Origin: Polynucleobacter meluiroseus
Lineage (GTDB): Bacteria > Pseudomonadota > Gammaproteobacteria > Burkholderiales > Burkholderiaceae
NCBI GenBank assembly: GCA_945879115.1
Contig: CAMDUR010000018.1
Coordinates: forward strand, 1-35,807
Length of the DNA stretch: 35,807 nt
Direction of reading: 5' to 3'
Under the pieces are notes generated by a model, which searched no databases, was not told where the DNA came from, and was given only the letters and a program-made list of their open reading frames with translations. A program made the position numbers and the translations under genes. This document shows, one piece after another, positions 26,198-35,591 of the stretch (positions are counted from its first letter, which is position 1; every line of letters begins with the position of its first letter).

Positions 26198-26961
26198 GAT
26201 GTTTTTTTCAAAGTATTTTTCAAACTAAGTAGATCATTCATTAAAGACCAATCTTGTGGATATGTCACTTTTAAATTGCGCCATTCACCGGGAACTAATA
26301 ATGGCTCACAACCTGCTCGCTCCATCGCACTGGCTTCATCAGTTACTTCAGTTTTGGTGTTTAGAGCTTCTTGCAAAGCTTCACTGAGAGCCTGAAGACG
26401 GAACATTTGTGGAGTTTGAGCTAACCATAGGCCATCACGTGGTAATGTTTTGCCAATACATTGAGGGTTGGATTGAGAAATTAGCTTCAAAGTATCAGCC
26501 ATGGGCATGGCTAAGATGCCACCCGATACAAATCCCTGCTCAGTCACCCCTTCAACTAATCGTCTAACTGCTTCAATCGTTAAACCAGGTCTAGCAGCAT
26601 CATGCACCAAGACCCAATCATCACCAGATATACCTGATTCTGACATGGCCTTCAAAGTTTGAAGAACAGTCTCATGACGACTGTCACCGCCAGTGGGGCT
26701 GATCTTAAGACGTGGGTCATTCGATGAAACGAATTCTTTTGCATTATTAAGATCTGGTGACACCCCAACCCAAAGACTTCTTATTTCTGGCATATCCAGG
26801 AATGTTTGCACAGAGTGCATCACCATGGGCTTGCCTGCTAGGAGTTGGAATTGCTTTGAGACTTGCTGAGTTGGCTGCCCCATGCGACTACCTGTGCCCG
26901 CACAAGGTATGAGCACATGTAAAGCGATTGTCTTATCTGAAGGTATTTGAGCAGGATTCAT
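26194..26961 (-). CDS. ispD: 2-C-methyl-D-erythritol 4-phosphate cytidylyltransferase
   Basis: IspD couples CTP to methylerythritol phosphate in the MEP pathway. The CTP-binding start is [14 protein letters not shown] with [20 protein letters not shown]; the catalytic region includes [26 protein letters not shown] and [14 protein letters not shown]. The 255-residue length is a little above the usual 230-240, because of about 14 extra N-terminal residues ([14 protein letters not shown]). GAGG lies only one base before the ATG, too close for a normal ribosome site, and TATAGA just upstream would start the message almost at the ATG. The gene is divergent from mfd. Confidence 0.95.
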   Translation of the reverse strand: MNPAQIPSDKTIALHVLIPCAGTGSRMGQPTQQVSKQFQLLAGKPMVMHSVQTFLDMPEIRSLWVGVSPDLNNAKEFVSSNDPRLKISPTGGDSRHETVLQTLKAMSESGISGDDWVLVHDAARPGLTIEAVRRLVEGVTEQGFVSGGILAMPMADTLKLISQSNPQCIGKTLPRDGLWLAQTPQMFRLQALSEALQEALNTKTEVTDEASAMERAGCEPLLVPGEWRNLKVTYPQDWSLMNDLLSLKNTLKKTS

Positions 26962-26977
26962 GCCTCAATTCTATAAT
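26947..26977 (+). promoter_or_regulatory. Candidate mfd promoter overlapping the ispD start
   Basis: TTGAGC (26947-26952) and TATAAT (26972-26977) are 19 bases apart on the plus strand. On the other strand TATAGA (26975-26970) occupies the same bases, so ispD and mfd may share one compact divergent promoter. Transcription of mfd would begin near 26984. Confidence 0.45.
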
Positions 26978-27019
26978 GCTTCGCTTATGCAGAAGTTATC
27001 GGCTGATTTAGAGGCCACT

Positions 27020-30000
27020 ATGAGTCAGGTGACATGGTCACCCCCCCTCCCGGGACCCCGGGGTGGGCAGCGCTTAACCGTTTCAAAGCTAATTGGCTCT
27101 TCTGATGCCGCTGTGCTTGCCCAGCAAGCCATGGCGCATCGATCTTCTTTCTCTGTGATGATCGTGCTTTGTGCCAATGCTTTAGATGCGGCGCGCCTTC
27201 AAGAAGAGATTCCGATATTTGCACCAAACTTAACCGTGCGCTTACTTCCCGATTGGGAAATCCTCCCCTATGACGCTTTCTCTCCTCACCAAGATTTGGT
27301 CTCTGAGCGTCTAGCGACTTTGCATGAACTCTTAATTGGTGCCTGCGATATTGTTTTAATGCCAGTGACTACGGCCATTCAGAAACTAGGACCACCTAGC
27401 TTTTTAGCCGCTCATACCTTTTTCTTTAAAAAAGGTGACAAGCTGGATGAGAAAGCTTTACGACTTCAATTGCAGCAAGCTGGCTATGATCCGGTCAGTG
27501 CTGTCGTTCGTCCTGGCGAATACAGTCTTCGCGGCGGTTTGATTGATTTATTCCCAATGGGATCTGCTCTTCCCTACCGTATCGACTTATTTGGTGATGA
27601 GATTGATCAGATCAGATCCTTTGATCCTGATACTCAGAGGAGTTTATTCCCTGTCCAAGAAGTACGACTATTGCCTGGTCATGAATTTCCGATGGATGAA
27701 GACTCAAGAACAGCATTTCGTGGCCGCTGGCGTGAAGTCTTTGATGGCGATCCAACACGCTGCAGTATTTATAAGGATATCGGCTTAGGTATCCCAAGTG
27801 CCGGTATCGAATCTTACTTGCCTCTCTTTTTTGAGGGCAGTGCTACTGTCTTTGATTACTTACCTTTGAGTAAAGGTCCTGTTTGGCTGGGTATCCATGG
27901 CGATCTAGAAAACAATATCAGAGGGTTTTGGCAAGATACACAGCAACGCTATAACTTTCTAAAGCATGATTCAGCACGGCCTGTTTTAGATCCTAAACAA
28001 CTCTATTTGCAAAACGATGAGTTGTTTAGCTTACTGAAACCTTTTGCTCGCTTGCAATTGCAACAAGTTGGTTCAGATAAAAATGATGTTGCAAATGAAA
28101 CGTCATCTGAAGAACTTGTCACTGATATTGCTTTTTTACCCTTGCCCAATATTGCGGTTAACCGCAAAGAGGCTGATCCGATTGCTAAATTAAAACATTT
28201 GGCATCAACAACAAATTCAAGAATATTAATCAGCACTGATAGCGCTGGTCGACGCGAAACCGTTCGCCAGCTTTTAGTAGAGAATGACTTGCGAGTTCAG
28301 CAAACCGATAGCTTGGCAGAATTTCTGATATCAGATAGTCCACTTGGGATTACTCACAGCACAATCCATGATGGCTTCGTTTCAACAGCAGCCCAACTCA
28401 TCATCATTACTGAAACTGAATTATTTGCCGCAAGCGCCAGAGTAAGACGCAAGGGTAAAGATAAAGAAGCGAGTAACGTTGACACACTCGTTCGCGATCT
28501 TTCTGAATTAAAAGTCGGTGACCCCGTCGTTCATGCCGAGCATGGTATTGGTCGCTATCAGGGTTTGATTTTGTTAGATGTAGGTCAAGGCGAAGAGGAA
28601 TATTTACATTTGCTCTATGCCCATGCTGCAGCACTCTATGTACCTGTACAACAATTACAGCTGATTTCTAGATACGCTGGATCAGATCCTGATACAGCAC
28701 CATTGCACCAACTGGGTTCGGGTCAATGGGAAAAAGCCAAACGCAAGGCAGCTCAACAAATTAGAGATACCGCTGCTGAATTACTCAATCTTTATGCAGC
28801 TAGAGCACTTCGTAAAGGTCACGCTTTTGAGTTTTCAGCCCACGACTATGAAGCGTTTGCTGATGGCTTTGGCTTTGAAGAAACTGCTGACCAAACAGCG
28901 GCGATTGCTGCTGTGATACAAGATATGACCAGCGATAAACCAATGGATCGCCTCATATGTGGTGATGTGGGCTTTGGTAAAACAGAGGTTGCTTTGCGAG
29001 CTAGCTTCCTAGCTGTGATGGGTGGCAAGCAAGTAGCCATCTTAGCTCCCACCACCCTGCTTGCCGAACAACATGCCGAGACTTGGAAAGATCGCTTTGC
29101 TGACTGGCCTGTAAAAATTGTAGAGCTATCACGCTTTAAAACTGCTAAAGAAGTTAAGGCTGCTCTTGATGCGATGGCTAAAGGTGACGCTGATATCGTC
29201 ATTGGTACACATAAGTTATTTTCAGCAGATGTGAAGTTTCCAAGATTAGGTTTGGTGATCATTGATGAGGAACATCGCTTTGGTGTTCGCCAAAAAGAAG
29301 CTCTAAAGACATTGCGTGCTGAGGTGGATATTTTAATGCTCACCGCCACACCTATTCCACGAACCTTGGGTATGGCTCTAGAAGGTTTGAGAGATTTTTC
29401 AGTAATTGCGACCGCACCTCAAAAGCGTTTAGCGATTAAGACTTTTGTTAGACGCGAGAGCGATGGGATTATTCGAGAGGCTGTGCTTCGAGAAATCAAA
29501 CGGGGTGGTCAGGTTTACTTCTTGCACAATGAAGTCGATACGATTGAGAATCGCAGACAGTCTTTAGAAAAGCTCTTACCAGAGGCCCGAATAGCTGTTG
29601 CTCATGGACAAATGCATGAGCGAGATCTAGAACGAGTGATGCGTGACTTTGTAACGCAGCGCTCCAATGTTTTGTTATGTACCACCATTATTGAAACAGG
29701 CATCGACGTGCCAACGGCTAATACGATCATCATGCACCGAGCAGATAAGTTTGGTTTGGCTCAGTTGCATCAGTTACGTGGTCGCGTTGGTCGCTCTCAC
29801 CACCAAGCCTATGCTTATTTAACAGTTCCTGATCCTGAGGCTTTGACGAAACAGGCTAAATTAAGACTCGATGCCATCCAAGCCATGGAAGAGTTAGGCT
29901 CTGGTTTTTATTTAGCCATGCATGACTTAGAGATCCGTGGCGCGGGTGAAGTGTTGGGCGATAAACAATCAGGTGATATTTCTGAGATTGGATTTCAGTT

Positions 30001-30544
30001 GTATACCGAGATGTTGAACAAAGCTGTTAAATCTCTCAAGAGTGGTAAAGAGCCAGACTTGATGGCGCCAATGGAAATCATCACAGACATTACATTGGGA
30101 GTTCCTGCCCTACTCACCAATAATTACTGTCCCGATGTGCATGAGCGTTTATCTTTATACAAACGTTTAGCCAGTGTTGAGACTCATGAGAAGCTGATTG
30201 ATATCCGTGAAGAATTGGTCGATCGTTTCGGGGAACTACCAGAGCAAGCTTTGTCTTTATTTGAAACTCATCGTCTGCGATTGAATATGGCTCGCTTGGG
30301 TATTAAGAAGATTGATGCCAATCCCGTTCAGATTACTATTCAATTTATCCCTAATCCACCGATTGATCCCATCAAGATCATTCAGTTAGTTCAAACCAAC
30401 AAGCGCGTGCAACTCAATGGTCAAGATAAACTGAAAATTCTTCCTGCTGATAAAGAGGCTTTTATTACTTTTGCACAGCGTTTAGAAGCGATTCGCCAAC
30501 TGTTTAAGCACTTAGGCGATACTGTAGTCAAAGAGACAAAATAA
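27020..30544 (+). CDS. mfd: Transcription-repair coupling factor
   Basis: Mfd displaces RNA polymerase stalled at DNA lesions and recruits UvrA. The protein (1174 residues from this start) has the UvrB-like N-terminal module with LPDWEILPYDAFSPHQDLVSER, the polymerase-interacting domain near residue 505 (VHAEHGIGRYQGL), helicase motif I GDVGFGKT near 648, DEEH near 748, and LRGRVGRSHHQAYAY. I start at 27020: GAGG lies five bases before that ATG, and only about nine residues then precede the conserved LPGPRGGQR, as in E. coli. In-frame ATGs at 26960 and 26987 exist, but 26960 lies inside the promoter candidate. serB follows 9 bases downstream. Confidence 0.95.
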   Translation: MSQVTWSPPLPGPRGGQRLTVSKLIGSSDAAVLAQQAMAHRSSFSVMIVLCANALDAARLQEEIPIFAPNLTVRLLPDWEILPYDAFSPHQDLVSERLATLHELLIGACDIVLMPVTTAIQKLGPPSFLAAHTFFFKKGDKLDEKALRLQLQQAGYDPVSAVVRPGEYSLRGGLIDLFPMGSALPYRIDLFGDEIDQIRSFDPDTQRSLFPVQEVRLLPGHEFPMDEDSRTAFRGRWREVFDGDPTRCSIYKDIGLGIPSAGIESYLPLFFEGSATVFDYLPLSKGPVWLGIHGDLENNIRGFWQDTQQRYNFLKHDSARPVLDPKQLYLQNDELFSLLKPFARLQLQQVGSDKNDVANETSSEELVTDIAFLPLPNIAVNRKEADPIAKLKHLASTTNSRILISTDSAGRRETVRQLLVENDLRVQQTDSLAEFLISDSPLGITHSTIHDGFVSTAAQLIIITETELFAASARVRRKGKDKEASNVDTLVRDLSELKVGDPVVHAEHGIGRYQGLILLDVGQGEEEYLHLLYAHAAALYVPVQQLQLISRYAGSDPDTAPLHQLGSGQWEKAKRKAAQQIRDTAAELLNLYAARALRKGHAFEFSAHDYEAFADGFGFEETADQTAAIAAVIQDMTSDKPMDRLICGDVGFGKTEVALRASFLAVMGGKQVAILAPTTLLAEQHAETWKDRFADWPVKIVELSRFKTAKEVKAALDAMAKGDADIVIGTHKLFSADVKFPRLGLVIIDEEHRFGVRQKEALKTLRAEVDILMLTATPIPRTLGMALEGLRDFSVIATAPQKRLAIKTFVRRESDGIIREAVLREIKRGGQVYFLHNEVDTIENRRQSLEKLLPEARIAVAHGQMHERDLERVMRDFVTQRSNVLLCTTIIETGIDVPTANTIIMHRADKFGLAQLHQLRGRVGRSHHQAYAYLTVPDPEALTKQAKLRLDAIQAMEELGSGFYLAMHDLEIRGAGEVLGDKQSGDISEIGFQLYTEMLNKAVKSLKSGKEPDLMAPMEIITDITLGVPALLTNNYCPDVHERLSLYKRLASVETHEKLIDIREELVDRFGELPEQALSLFETHRLRLNMARLGIKKIDANPVQITIQFIPNPPIDPIKIIQLVQTNKRVQLNGQDKLKILPADKEAFITFAQRLEAIRQLFKHLGDTVVKETK

Positions 30545-30553
30545 AAGTTAATT

Positions 30554-31402
30554 ATGCAAATAGCCCTATTCCACGCTAGCGCGATTGATCCTCAATTGAT
30601 CATAAAGATTGGGGCAGTTCACACTGTTCAATCATTTATTCCTAAAACAGTGAAAACAACAGTTCTTGAATTAACCGAGAACTTAAGTCTTGAGCAAAGA
30701 ACACACTTACGCAATCTTTGTAATTTGCATGCGACAGATATTGGTTTTTTACCAAAGCATTTTGATCCAAGCCAAATCAAAGTATTAGCAATGGATATGG
30801 ATTCCACTCTTATCAATATTGAGTGTATTGATGAGATTGCGGATGCAATAGGTAAAAAGAAAGAAGTCTCAGAAATCACAGAGGCAGCAATGCGCGGTGA
30901 GATCAAGGATTTCAGTGAAAGTTTGATTCGTCGTGTCGCCCTTCTGAAAGGCGTACCTGAAAGTGCTCTAGAAGGTGTTTTTAAAGATCGCTTAAGTCTC
31001 AATCTTGGTGCGAAAGAATTGATTGCTGGTGCTCACGAAAAAGGTATCCATACTTTGTTGGTTTCCGGTGGCTTTACTTACTTCACACACAAGCTGCAAG
31101 CAGAATTAAATCTTTCTGAGACTCACGCTAACCAGTTAGAAATCATTGATGGTGTATTAACTGGTCAAGTACTAGGTAATATTGTTGATGACGCAGCTAA
31201 AGCCGCTTACGTTGAAGCGTGTTGCTTAATTCTTGGAAGTAATAAACATGCTGCTGTCACGATGGGTGACGGCTCAAATGATTTGCTCATGATGCAAGGT
31301 GCAGGACTATCGATTGGTTATCGTGCCAAACCGATTGTGAAAGAAAGTGCAGATATCGCTTTTGATCATGTAGGCTTAGATGCTTGGTTGGATCTTTTGT
31401 AA
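30554..31402 (+). CDS. serB: Phosphoserine phosphatase
   Basis: SerB removes phosphate from O-phospho-L-serine in the last step of serine synthesis. The 282-residue HAD-type enzyme has the nucleophile motif AMDMDSTLI (D81, D83), ECIDEIAD, the GGFTYF substrate loop with the preceding LLVSG, and the metal-binding GDGSNDLLMM near residue 240. The N-terminal about 70 residues correspond to the regulatory ACT-like part of the E. coli enzyme. It is probably cotranscribed with mfd (9-base gap) and ends at a hairpin terminator. Confidence 0.96.
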   Translation: MQIALFHASAIDPQLIIKIGAVHTVQSFIPKTVKTTVLELTENLSLEQRTHLRNLCNLHATDIGFLPKHFDPSQIKVLAMDMDSTLINIECIDEIADAIGKKKEVSEITEAAMRGEIKDFSESLIRRVALLKGVPESALEGVFKDRLSLNLGAKELIAGAHEKGIHTLLVSGGFTYFTHKLQAELNLSETHANQLEIIDGVLTGQVLGNIVDDAAKAAYVEACCLILGSNKHAAVTMGDGSNDLLMMQGAGLSIGYRAKPIVKESADIAFDHVGLDAWLDLL

Positions 31403-31454
31403 AAAATATTCTTGATGTAAACCTTTTAAACAATTACACGTTAAATATCCAAAG

Positions 31455-31481
31455 CCCTCACTTCTATGAAGTGGGGGTTTT
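31455..31481 (+). terminator. Terminator after serB
   Basis: CCCTCACTTC and GAAGTGGGGG pair over 10 positions (one G-U) around a three-base loop and are followed by TTTT. It lies about 50 bases past the serB stop and isolates the following toxin-antitoxin pair. Confidence 0.75.
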
Positions 31482-31530
31482 GTGCATTTAAGACTTAATA
31501 AATTAACAAAATTGATAAAAAGGTGAATAT

Positions 31531-31860
31531 TTGAAGCGTCTTAATATGCTTGACTATGGTAGTTCATTGAACTACCATAAGGACTACGAATGGGATGAGA
31601 TTAAAAGCATTGAATGTCAAAAGTTACGAGGGTTCGGATTTGAGGAAATAACTAACGTTTTTCTAGATCCACAAAAACTAATTAAAACGGATAAAAGACA
31701 TGATTACGGCGAAGATAGGTATGAGATGTTGGCCGTGTTTACGGAAACATTATTTGTTGTAGTCTTCACAATTAGAAGTGAAGCAATTAGGATAATTTCT
31801 GCGAGGAAAGCAAATGAAAGAGAAAAAAAGAGATATAAAAATCAAAAGAGTAACAGTTAA
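31531..31860 (+). CDS. BrnT-family toxin
   Basis: A 109-residue protein with the BrnT ribonuclease pattern: YEWDEIKSIECQKLRGFGFEE, a DP.KL..TDKRHDYGEDRYE middle, LFVVVFTIRSEAIRIISARKAN and a basic end (EREKKRYKNQK). BrnT toxins block translation by cutting RNA. The start is a TTG with AGGTGA four bases upstream; an in-frame ATG at 31546 is an alternative and leaves the conserved core intact. The gene overlaps its downstream partner by 47 bases. AT-rich composition and a position between two terminators suggest acquisition by transfer. Confidence 0.82.
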   Translation: MKRLNMLDYGSSLNYHKDYEWDEIKSIECQKLRGFGFEEITNVFLDPQKLIKTDKRHDYGEDRYEMLAVFTETLFVVVFTIRSEAIRIISARKANEREKKRYKNQKSNS

Positions 31861-32167
31861 TCTGAATGATCCAACTTCATTTCCAAAATGGAACGTCAAT
31901 CAAAAATTGCTAGATGCTACTGGTGAGAAAGAAATTGCAAAACAGAAAGCTGAAGATGATCTAGAAGCGAAGATGGATGCGGCTAGATATGCAAAAAGCA
32001 TAAGGGAAAAACTAGGATTTACACAAAAGCAATTATCCGAAAGAATTTTGGTCCCACTCGACACCATCAGAAATTGGGAACAAGGGAAAAGATATCCTAC
32101 CGGTCCGGCTAGACTGTTACTAAAAATATTAGATAAGTCACCAAAATTAGTCTTAAAAGTAATTTAA
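31814..32167 (+). CDS. XRE-type helix-turn-helix antitoxin paired with BrnT
   Basis: A 117-residue protein. The first 55 residues are charged and partly helical (FPKWNVNQKLLDAT, then EKEIAKQKAEDDLEAKMDAARYAK) and probably bind the toxin. Residues about 65-105 form an XRE-type helix-turn-helix: LGFTQKQLSERILVPLDTIRNWEQGKRYPTGPA is the recognisable stretch (read as two adjoining parts, LGFTQKQLSERI and LDTIRNWEQGKRYPTG). Classical BrnA partners are ribbon-helix-helix proteins, so this is a different pairing. AGGAAAG lies three bases before the ATG. The 47-base overlap with the toxin gene implies coupled translation; a terminator follows. Confidence 0.8.
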   Translation: MKEKKRDIKIKRVTVNLNDPTSFPKWNVNQKLLDATGEKEIAKQKAEDDLEAKMDAARYAKSIREKLGFTQKQLSERILVPLDTIRNWEQGKRYPTGPARLLLKILDKSPKLVLKVI

Positions 32168-32170
32168 CTC

Positions 32171-32200
32171 AAAAAAGCCGCTTATCTAAGCGGCTTTTTA
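32171..32200. terminator. Bidirectional terminator between the BrnT module and the thiolase gene
   Basis: AAAAAGCCGCTTA and TAAGCGGCTTTTT form a near-perfect stem with A and T runs on either side. It can stop both the plus-strand toxin-antitoxin transcript and the minus-strand thiolase transcript. Confidence 0.88.
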
Positions 32201-32217
32201 TTGGGCTAAATTTCTGA

Positions 32218-33399
32218 TCAGAGACGTTCAAAAATCACAGCAATACCTTGGCCACCACCGATACACATGGTCACTAAAGCGTATTTGCCGCCTGTGCGAT
32301 GTAATTCATAGATCGCCTTGGTAGCGATGAATGCACCAGAGCAACCCACTGGGTGACCCAATGCAATCGCACCACCGTTAGGGTTGGTCTTAGCCATATC
32401 AAGACCGAGACCTTTAGAAACAGCAATCGCTTGCGCAGCAAATGCTTCGTTAGATTCAATCACATCCATCTTATCGATGCTTAAACCAGCGCGTTTCAAG
32501 GCAATCTTAGAAGCGGGTATAGGACCCTCACCCATGATGTCATTCGGAACACCTGCTAGCGCATAAGACACTAGACGTGCCATTGGCTTTTGACCTGCTT
32601 TGGCAGCTGCATCTGCTGATGCCAAGACAAAGAATGCCGCACCGTCGTTAATGCCAGAAGCGTTACCAGCCGTCACAGAGCCATCCTTTTTAAAGGCTGG
32701 CTTCATTTTGCCTAAACTTTCCATCGTGGTGCTTGCTTTAACGTGTTCATCCGTATCAAAGACAACATCACCTTTACGAGTTTGCATCGTGATGGGTGTA
32801 ATTTGAGATTTAAAACGGCCTTCAGCAATCGCTGCAGAAGCACGACGATGCGATTCAACTGCTAGCGCATCTTGCTCTTCACGAGTGATGTTCCACTTCG
32901 TGGCTAAGTTTTCAGCAGTGATACCCATGTGGCCAGCACCAAATGGATCTGTCAAAGTAGCAACCATGAGGTCGATCATTTTGGTGTCACCCATACGAGC
33001 ACCAGTTCGCATAGAGGGAGCAGCGTAGATGCCACGCGACATCACTTCAACACCACCACCAACACCGTACTCGCAATCACCTAACATGATGGCTTGAGAT
33101 GTGGTCACAATGCCTTGTAAACCAGAACTACATAAACGGTTCACTGACATCGCTACCGATTCCATCGGTAAGCCGGCTTGAATAGCGGCTACGCGAGCAA
33201 CATATGGGAATCTTGATTCTGTTGGAATACAGTTACCAACAGTCACATAATTAATTTGTTGTGGGTCAACACCAGAACGGCTAACCGCTTCTTTCATGAC
33301 CATACCAGCTAATTCAGCTGGCTCTATGCTGCTAAGAGAACCTCCAAAACCACCAATTGCAGAACGTACTGCACTAAGTACAACAACTTCTCGAGCCAT
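32218..33399 (-). CDS. Acetyl-CoA C-acetyltransferase (beta-ketothiolase)
   Basis: A biosynthetic-type thiolase that condenses two acyl-CoA units, supplying acetoacetyl-CoA for PHA or degrading ketoacyl-CoA. The 393-residue length fits. Catalytic residues are C90 in NRLCSSGLQ, H349 in GGAIALGHPVGCSG and C379 in CIGGGQG; NEAFAAQA is also present. It may be PhaA or the broader BktB type; motifs do not separate them. AGGGAG precedes the ATG. It is downstream of rimO, phaR and phbB on the same strand, but a 140-base gap with a hairpin suggests its own promoter. Confidence 0.93.
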   Translation of the reverse strand: MAREVVVLSAVRSAIGGFGGSLSSIEPAELAGMVMKEAVSRSGVDPQQINYVTVGNCIPTESRFPYVARVAAIQAGLPMESVAMSVNRLCSSGLQGIVTTSQAIMLGDCEYGVGGGVEVMSRGIYAAPSMRTGARMGDTKMIDLMVATLTDPFGAGHMGITAENLATKWNITREEQDALAVESHRRASAAIAEGRFKSQITPITMQTRKGDVVFDTDEHVKASTTMESLGKMKPAFKKDGSVTAGNASGINDGAAFFVLASADAAAKAGQKPMARLVSYALAGVPNDIMGEGPIPASKIALKRAGLSIDKMDVIESNEAFAAQAIAVSKGLGLDMAKTNPNGGAIALGHPVGCSGAFIATKAIYELHRTGGKYALVTMCIGGGQGIAVIFERL

Positions 33400-33496
33400 T
33401 TGGAACTCCCTGTAGGATCTTATTAATAAAATAACTAGTCTGTGGGGCTAATCTTACGACTAACTGTCATTAAGACGCAATTGAAAAAGATTAAGG

Positions 33497-33525
33497 GTAA
33501 TCACTCATGGGTTCTGAGTGATTAC
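33497..33525 (-). terminator. Hairpin after rimO
   Basis: GTAATCACTCA and TGAGTGATTAC are perfect 11-base arms around a 7-base loop, 15 bases past the rimO stop. The minus-strand sequence that follows is moderately T-rich (CCTTAATCTTTTTC). Confidence 0.6.
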
Positions 33526-33539
33526 TTGAAAGTTTTAGA

Positions 33540-34898
33540 TTAAAGCTGCGCGATCAAATCATGACCTTGAGTACCCACCACTGTTGCTTTAACAAATTCG
33601 CCAGCTCTGTACTTTTTAGAGATTTTATCGGTAGGTAGTAAATGTACCAAGCCGTCGATTTCAGGAGCGTCTGATTGGCTTCTACCAACGCCACGAGGAC
33701 CATCGACAGAATCGACAATCACTCGAATGCGTTTACCGATTTTAGCTTTCAAGAGCTTAGCTGATATCTCTTCTGCCACTGCCATGAACTGAGCTTGGCG
33801 CTCATTTCTGAGCTCGTCTGGTAAAGCACCATCTAATTCATTGGCTTTGGCACCTTCAACTGGAGAGTAAGCAAAGCATCCAGCACGATCAATCTTGGCT
33901 TCACGCATGAAATTTAATAAGTAATTGAACTCTTCTTCTGTTTCACCAGGAAAGCCCGCAATGAAAGTACTACGAATCGTTAAATCAGGACATGCTGCTC
34001 GCCATGCCTGGATGCGATCAAGATTTTTTTCGCCACTGGCTGGGCGTTTCATTCTTTTAAGAACATCGGGATGGGCGTGCTGCATCGGTATATCTAAATA
34101 CGGCAATACCCCACTACTCTCATCAGCAAATTGGGCCATCAAAGGTAATATCTCATCGACGTGAGGATATGGGTAAACATAGTGCAAACGCACCCATGCA
34201 TCATGTTGTCTGGCTAACTTACCGAGAGCTTCCACCATGTCAAAAAGCTTTGCCTTGACTGGACGGCCATCCCAAAAACCTGTTCTGTATTGCACATCAA
34301 CACCATAGGCGCTGGTGTCTTGAGAAACTACTAATAACTCTTTAACACCGGCTTCAAATAGATGTTGCGCTTCTAGCAATACATCACCGATGGGGCGTGA
34401 GACCAAGTCACCGCGCAAACTAGGAATAATGCAAAAAGTACAACGATGATTACAACCTTCAGAAATCTTCAAATACGCATAATGCTTAGGCGTTAACTTG
34501 ATACCTGCTTTAGGTACCAAATCCATAAAGGGGTCATGCTCTTTGGGGAGATGTTGATGGACAACGGCTAGCACTTCATCGGCTGCATGAGGGCCTGTCA
34601 CAGCTAAAACTTTGGGATGCACAGATGTAACAACGCCTGATCCATCAGCGTTCTTTTTAGCCCCCAAACAACCTGTAACAATGACCTTGCCGTTCTCAGC
34701 TAATGCCTCACCAATCGCATCTAAACTCTCTTGAACGGCAGAATCAATGAAGCCACAAGTATTGACTACGACTAAATCTGAGCCTGCATAATCTTTAGCG
34801 ATCTCGTAACCCTCAGAACGCAATTGAGTAACGATTCGTTCAGCGTCGACCAGTGCCTTAGGGCAACCTAAGGAAACAAAACCAATCTTGCCACCCAC
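33540..34898 (-). CDS. rimO: Ribosomal protein S12 methylthiotransferase RimO
   Basis: RimO is a radical-SAM enzyme that adds a methylthio group to an aspartate of ribosomal protein S12. The 452-residue protein has the N-terminal cluster ligands C12, C48 and C77, the radical-SAM triad C149/C153/C156 (GCNHRCTFC), ISEG, and a C-terminal TRAM domain (about 380-452). The opening [17 protein letters not shown] is characteristic of RimO rather than MiaB. The start is a GTG directly after the phaR stop with no clear ribosome site of its own, suggesting coupling to phaR translation. Confidence 0.96.
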   Translation of the reverse strand: MGGKIGFVSLGCPKALVDAERIVTQLRSEGYEIAKDYAGSDLVVVNTCGFIDSAVQESLDAIGEALAENGKVIVTGCLGAKKNADGSGVVTSVHPKVLAVTGPHAADEVLAVVHQHLPKEHDPFMDLVPKAGIKLTPKHYAYLKISEGCNHRCTFCIIPSLRGDLVSRPIGDVLLEAQHLFEAGVKELLVVSQDTSAYGVDVQYRTGFWDGRPVKAKLFDMVEALGKLARQHDAWVRLHYVYPYPHVDEILPLMAQFADESSGVLPYLDIPMQHAHPDVLKRMKRPASGEKNLDRIQAWRAACPDLTIRSTFIAGFPGETEEEFNYLLNFMREAKIDRAGCFAYSPVEGAKANELDGALPDELRNERQAQFMAVAEEISAKLLKAKIGKRIRVIVDSVDGPRGVGRSQSDAPEIDGLVHLLPTDKISKKYRAGEFVKATVVGTQGHDLIAQL

Positions 34899-35459
34899 TT
34901 ATTTATCGCTCTTAGTCGGTGTTGTAAATGGGAAGCCCGTAAAAGCCTTGCTCGGGTCTTTCATGCTCTCTTGCATTTGCGTGAACAAAGCTTTGCTTTG
35001 CTCAATATAGTTGCTCATCACATCAGGCATGACTGGGGTTTGAACATTCATAAACTGTGCCCAAGCTTCTGGTGTTGCCTTAGCACCACCTTGCTGGGAT
35101 TGCTCTGCAAATTGGCTTTGCATGTCGATGAACGATTGCATATTTTTCTCTAGTAAGCCGCCCACCATACCTTGCATAGAGTGACCATAGAAACGAATCA
35201 TTTGTGACAACATCGGTGTTGTGAATAATGGCACACCACCTGCCTCTTCTTCCAAAATGATTTGAAGCAAAATAGCCCGAGTCAAATCGTCATCTGTTTT
35301 AGCATCAACGACTTTAAACTCCTCATGTCCGAGAACCAATACTTTGACATCTGCCAAAGTGACATAGCTACTTGTTTGAGTGTCATAGAGACGACGATTA
35401 GGGTACTTCTTAATCGTTCGGATGCCAGCAGATTTTGCGGATTGTTTTTTTGTGACCAT
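34899..35459 (-). CDS. phaR: Polyhydroxyalkanoate synthesis repressor PhaR
   Basis: PhaR represses phasin and its own gene and is released by binding nascent PHA granules. The 186-residue sequence has the conserved N-terminal DNA/PHB-binding domain with TIKKYPNRRLYDTQTSSYV (about 16-34) and ILLQIILEEEAGG, then the helical accumulation-regulator region with QMIRFYGHSMQGMV and a Gln-rich stretch (MQSQFAEQSQQGG). It is located between phbB and rimO on the same strand, the standard betaproteobacterial place after the PHA genes. It has 130 bases of upstream sequence that could hold its promoter. Confidence 0.95.
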   Translation of the reverse strand: MVTKKQSAKSAGIRTIKKYPNRRLYDTQTSSYVTLADVKVLVLGHEEFKVVDAKTDDDLTRAILLQIILEEEAGGVPLFTTPMLSQMIRFYGHSMQGMVGGLLEKNMQSFIDMQSQFAEQSQQGGAKATPEAWAQFMNVQTPVMPDVMSNYIEQSKALFTQMQESMKDPSKAFTGFPFTTPTKSDK

Positions 35460-35528
35460 GATTATTCTTAAGAACTTGAGTGACTCTATTGTAAGTGCAA
35501 ATCAAATCATTTATTGCTAGGCAGCAAT

Positions 35529-35581
35529 GGGCTCTCTTGGTTGGCGCAAATTCGACCTTCAACGCCCAACTTAAAGAGCCC
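35529..35581 (-). terminator. Nested inverted repeat after phbB
   Basis: Outer arms GGGCTCT and AGAGCCC enclose inner arms GTTGGCG and CGCCCAAC (one unpaired base). It starts about 10 bases past the phbB stop. No T-run follows, so it may be a terminator with weak tail or an RNA 3' structure. Confidence 0.45.
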
Positions 35582-35591
35582 GCTAGCCTTT

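Noticed and set aside
26960..27019. N-terminal extension of Mfd from the first ATG
   Set aside because: The extra 20 residues do not match the family start, overlap the ispD start codon, and lie over the promoter candidate; the ATG at 27020 has a ribosome site.
28846..29349. 167-codon open frame on the minus strand opposite mfd
   Set aside because: It lies wholly within the conserved helicase region of mfd, its protein is Ser/Ala-rich low-complexity sequence with no motif, and no ribosome site is seen.
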